This document shows positions 62,144 to 64,000 of a DNA stretch of 64,000 nucleotides, one piece after another (the first letter of the stretch is position 1; each line of letters begins with the position of its first letter). Origin of the DNA: Labrys miyagiensis (GTDB lineage Bacteria; Pseudomonadota; Alphaproteobacteria; Rhizobiales; Labraceae); contig NZ_BSPC01000027.1 of the NCBI RefSeq assembly GCF_030160835.1, positions 57,729-121,728 of the forward strand. The letters are read 5' to 3'. Below the pieces are notes generated by a model, which saw nothing but the letters and a program-made list of their open reading frames with translations, was not told the origin of the DNA and did no database searches. Both the position numbers and the translations under genes were made by a program.

Positions 62144-62305
62144 ATGAAACTTGCATCCTATTGGTTGGCAGAAGTCATGGATGAGCGCGGCGAGCTTAGC
62201 CCCTGGAAGGACTTCGCCCGGCCCGCCATTCCAGGCCATTTCGGCCCGCCGTGGCTTTTGCCCCAGATCGGCGCCTATTACCGGATCAAGGATCGGTTCC
62301 AATGA
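62144..62305 (+). pseudogene. C-terminal remnant of a DAO-family oxidoreductase (53-residue frame)
   Basis: MKLASYWLAEVMDERGELSP followed by FARPAIPGHFGPPWLLPQIG resembles the last 50 residues of DAO-family proteins. It has its own GGAG site and ATG and overlaps the aldehyde dehydrogenase start by four bases (ATGA). It may be kept as a translational lead-in rather than as an enzyme. Confidence 0.55.
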
Positions 62306-63759
62306 CATCGCCCGTCCGACACCTAACGGAAGCCGGCTTCCTTGGTAAATTCTACATCGACGGAGAATGGCGCAAGCCGATGGGATCGGCCGCGGCCATA
62401 GTCGTTAATCCGGCAACCGAGCTGCCTGTCGCCGAAGTCGCCCTCGGCAACGGCGCGGATGTGGACATCGCCGTCGTTGCCGCAGCACGAGCCTTTGCGG
62501 GCTGGTCTCGTAAGCCGCCTGCGCAGCGGGCAGCTTTGCTCGAGAGGATTCATGGTCTCATCCTCGAGCGGCTGGAACTGTTTGCGCAGGCACTCGCGAC
62601 CGAGATGGGAGCCGCCATTACCTACGCGCGCCGCGCCCAGGTGCCGCTGGCAGCAGAACATATCCGCGTCGCCCGGGACAACCTTGTCACCTATCCCTTC
62701 GTAACCCCGCGCGGTCGCACTGCGATCATGCGCGAGGCGATCGGTGTCTGCGGTCTGATCACGCCCTGGAATTGGCCTCTCTATCAAATGACAGCCAAGG
62801 TCGGTCCCGCGTTGGCGGCAGGCTGCACGGTGGTGCTGAAGCCGAGCGAATTGTCGCCACTAAGCGCCTTGCTGTTTGCGCAAGTAATCGACGACGCCGG
62901 TTGTCCCCCCGGCGTCTTCAACCTCATCAACGGGACAGGTCCCGACGTCGGCGCCGGTCTGGCGTCGCATCCGCAGGTCGACATGGTCTCGATCACTGGC
63001 TCGACCCGCGCGGGAGTCCTCGTCGCACGGGCAGCAGCGACCACCGTCAAGCGCGTCTCCCAGGAACTCGGCGGTAAATCGCCTAACATCATTCTCCCCG
63101 ACGCCGAACTGAGCCGGGCTGTTCCTCTCGGCGTGGCAGCCGCCTTCCGCAATCTCGGCCAATCCTGCAGCGCGCCGACGCGCATGCTTGTCTCCCGCTC
63201 ACAGATGGCGGAAGTCGAGAGCCTCGCCGCGACGGCCGCTTCTGGACTGGTGGTCGGCGATCCATTTGCGGAGCGCACGACCCACGGTCCGATCGCCAAC
63301 CGGCCGCAATTCGATCGCATCCAGGCTATGATCGCCGCCGGCCTGGAGGAGGGCGGCAAACTCATCGTCGGCGGCCTAGGGCGGCCCGCCGATCTTCACA
63401 CAGGCCTCTTTGCGCGGCCAACCATCTTCTCGAACGTTCGTCGTGATATGAAGATCGCGCAGGAGGAAATTTTCGGTCCGGTGCTCTCAATCATTCCTTA
63501 CGATACGATCGAAGAGGCAGTCGAGATCGCGAACGACACCGTCTACGGCCTCGGTGCTCACGTGCAAGGGACGGATATGGCGACGGTGCGCGCGGTCGCC
63601 GGCCAGATCCGCACCGGTCAAGTCCATCTGAATTATCCCGACTGGGACCCGAACGCACCGTTCGGCGGATACAAGCGTTCGGGCAACGGCCGAGAATATG
63701 GCCGCGAGGGCATGGAAGAATATCTCGAGACCAAGGCCGTGCTCGGTTTCTATGGCTGA
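62302..63759 (+). CDS. aldehyde dehydrogenase family protein
   Basis: 485 residues. ALDH motifs: ITPWNWPLYQMTAKVGPALA, SITGSTRAGVLVARAA, Glu in QELGGKSPNIILPDAEL, catalytic Cys in NLGQSCSAPTRMLVS, EEIFGPVLSIIPYD and the final PFGGYKRSGNGREYGREG. It oxidises the aldehyde that the preceding oxidase or aldolase would release. The start is coupled to the upstream 53-residue frame. Last gene of the cluster in the window. Confidence 0.92.
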   Translation: MTSPVRHLTEAGFLGKFYIDGEWRKPMGSAAAIVVNPATELPVAEVALGNGADVDIAVVAAARAFAGWSRKPPAQRAALLERIHGLILERLELFAQALATEMGAAITYARRAQVPLAAEHIRVARDNLVTYPFVTPRGRTAIMREAIGVCGLITPWNWPLYQMTAKVGPALAAGCTVVLKPSELSPLSALLFAQVIDDAGCPPGVFNLINGTGPDVGAGLASHPQVDMVSITGSTRAGVLVARAAATTVKRVSQELGGKSPNIILPDAELSRAVPLGVAAAFRNLGQSCSAPTRMLVSRSQMAEVESLAATAASGLVVGDPFAERTTHGPIANRPQFDRIQAMIAAGLEEGGKLIVGGLGRPADLHTGLFARPTIFSNVRRDMKIAQEEIFGPVLSIIPYDTIEEAVEIANDTVYGLGAHVQGTDMATVRAVAGQIRTGQVHLNYPDWDPNAPFGGYKRSGNGREYGREGMEEYLETKAVLGFYG

Positions 63760-64000
63760 AACCGCGGCCTCCCCGCGCGAACCTCGAAGCCAAGTATCGC
63801 CTGCCGGCGGAGCCGCGCCCAGATCGGATGTGATCGGCACGCCCGATTTGCGAGGCTCAAGCTTGGCCGGTTCTGCTCAACAAGCCTGCCTTGAGTCGAT
63901 CTTGTCACGGTCCGACGAACGCCCAATCGGGCGGGAAAACCGGCCTAGCATTACAGTCGTAATTTTGTTGCGTGATTGAATGATGTCTGAATCACTGGAG

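Noticed and set aside
1-64000. CRISPR arrays, rRNA operons and complete tRNA genes
   Set aside because: No regularly spaced direct repeats, no rRNA-like sequence and no full cloverleaf were noticed; only the tRNA-Arg 3' remnant at 18211.

Overview
The window is high-GC alphaproteobacterial DNA, most likely from a Hyphomicrobiales (rhizobial-type) plasmid or chromid. The firmest evidence is a complete repABC replication/partition operon on the minus strand (repA 28423-29631, repB 27401-28426, repC 25880-27193), with a probable antisense ctRNA between repB and repC and two identical 16-bp parS-like palindromes. The genus cannot be set from the sequence alone.

Layout. (1) 1-1822: a RES/Xre-type toxin-antitoxin pair cut by the left edge, then a decayed ISL3 transposase. 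(2) 1946-13409: a divergent catabolic regulon. The minus-strand arm encodes a glutamine-amidotransferase-like protein, a nitrilase-family amidohydrolase, a sugar-class ABC importer and an M20 peptidase. The plus-strand arm encodes an NMT1/THI5-like ABC importer, an M24 peptidase and a LacI regulator. Two identical perfect palindromes lie in the shared promoter region. (3) 13498-18470: an accessory patchwork with an IS6 element carrying an amber mutation, an AT-richer membrane protein, a small lipoprotein, a caspase-fold-like protein with a His/Cys dyad, an MFS remnant, a tRNA-Arg 3'-end remnant and a 195-bp element with Tn3-type 38-bp inverted repeats. (4) 18515-24087: a sugar importer operon with an intact LacI regulator, ATPase and permease, but with a broken binding protein, a deleted oxidoreductase and a frameshifted dehydrogenase. 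(5) 24226-30332: AbiE remnants, a haloacid dehalogenase, repABC and a small WGR protein. (6) 30608-37459: a class V aminotransferase, then a plasmid module made of a tyrosine recombinase, a VapBC-type pair, a 29-bp dif-like palindrome, a DUF1403 protein, a ScpB homologue and three unassigned proteins. (7) 37660-49312: an amine/amino-acid catabolic region (M20 amidohydrolase, two paralogous GNATs, hydroxyacid reductase, cupin, semialdehyde dehydrogenase, haloacid dehalogenase, class III aminotransferase, Lrp regulator, ornithine-cyclodeaminase-like enzyme) mixed with gene remnants. (8) 50245-63759: a long plus-strand cluster with a dipeptide-type ABC importer, threonine synthase, threonine dehydrogenase, a DAO-family oxidase, a D-threonine aldolase/D-serine dehydratase-like enzyme and an aldehyde dehydrogenase.

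The window reads as a catabolic accessory replicon: several importers each sit beside their own enzymes, and decayed paralogues point to repeated gain and loss. The least explained parts are the recombinase/palindrome/DUF1403/ScpB module at 32-37.5 kb, the twin-operator regulon serving two unlike importers, and a threonine dehydrogenase homologue in which all four structural-zinc cysteines are replaced.
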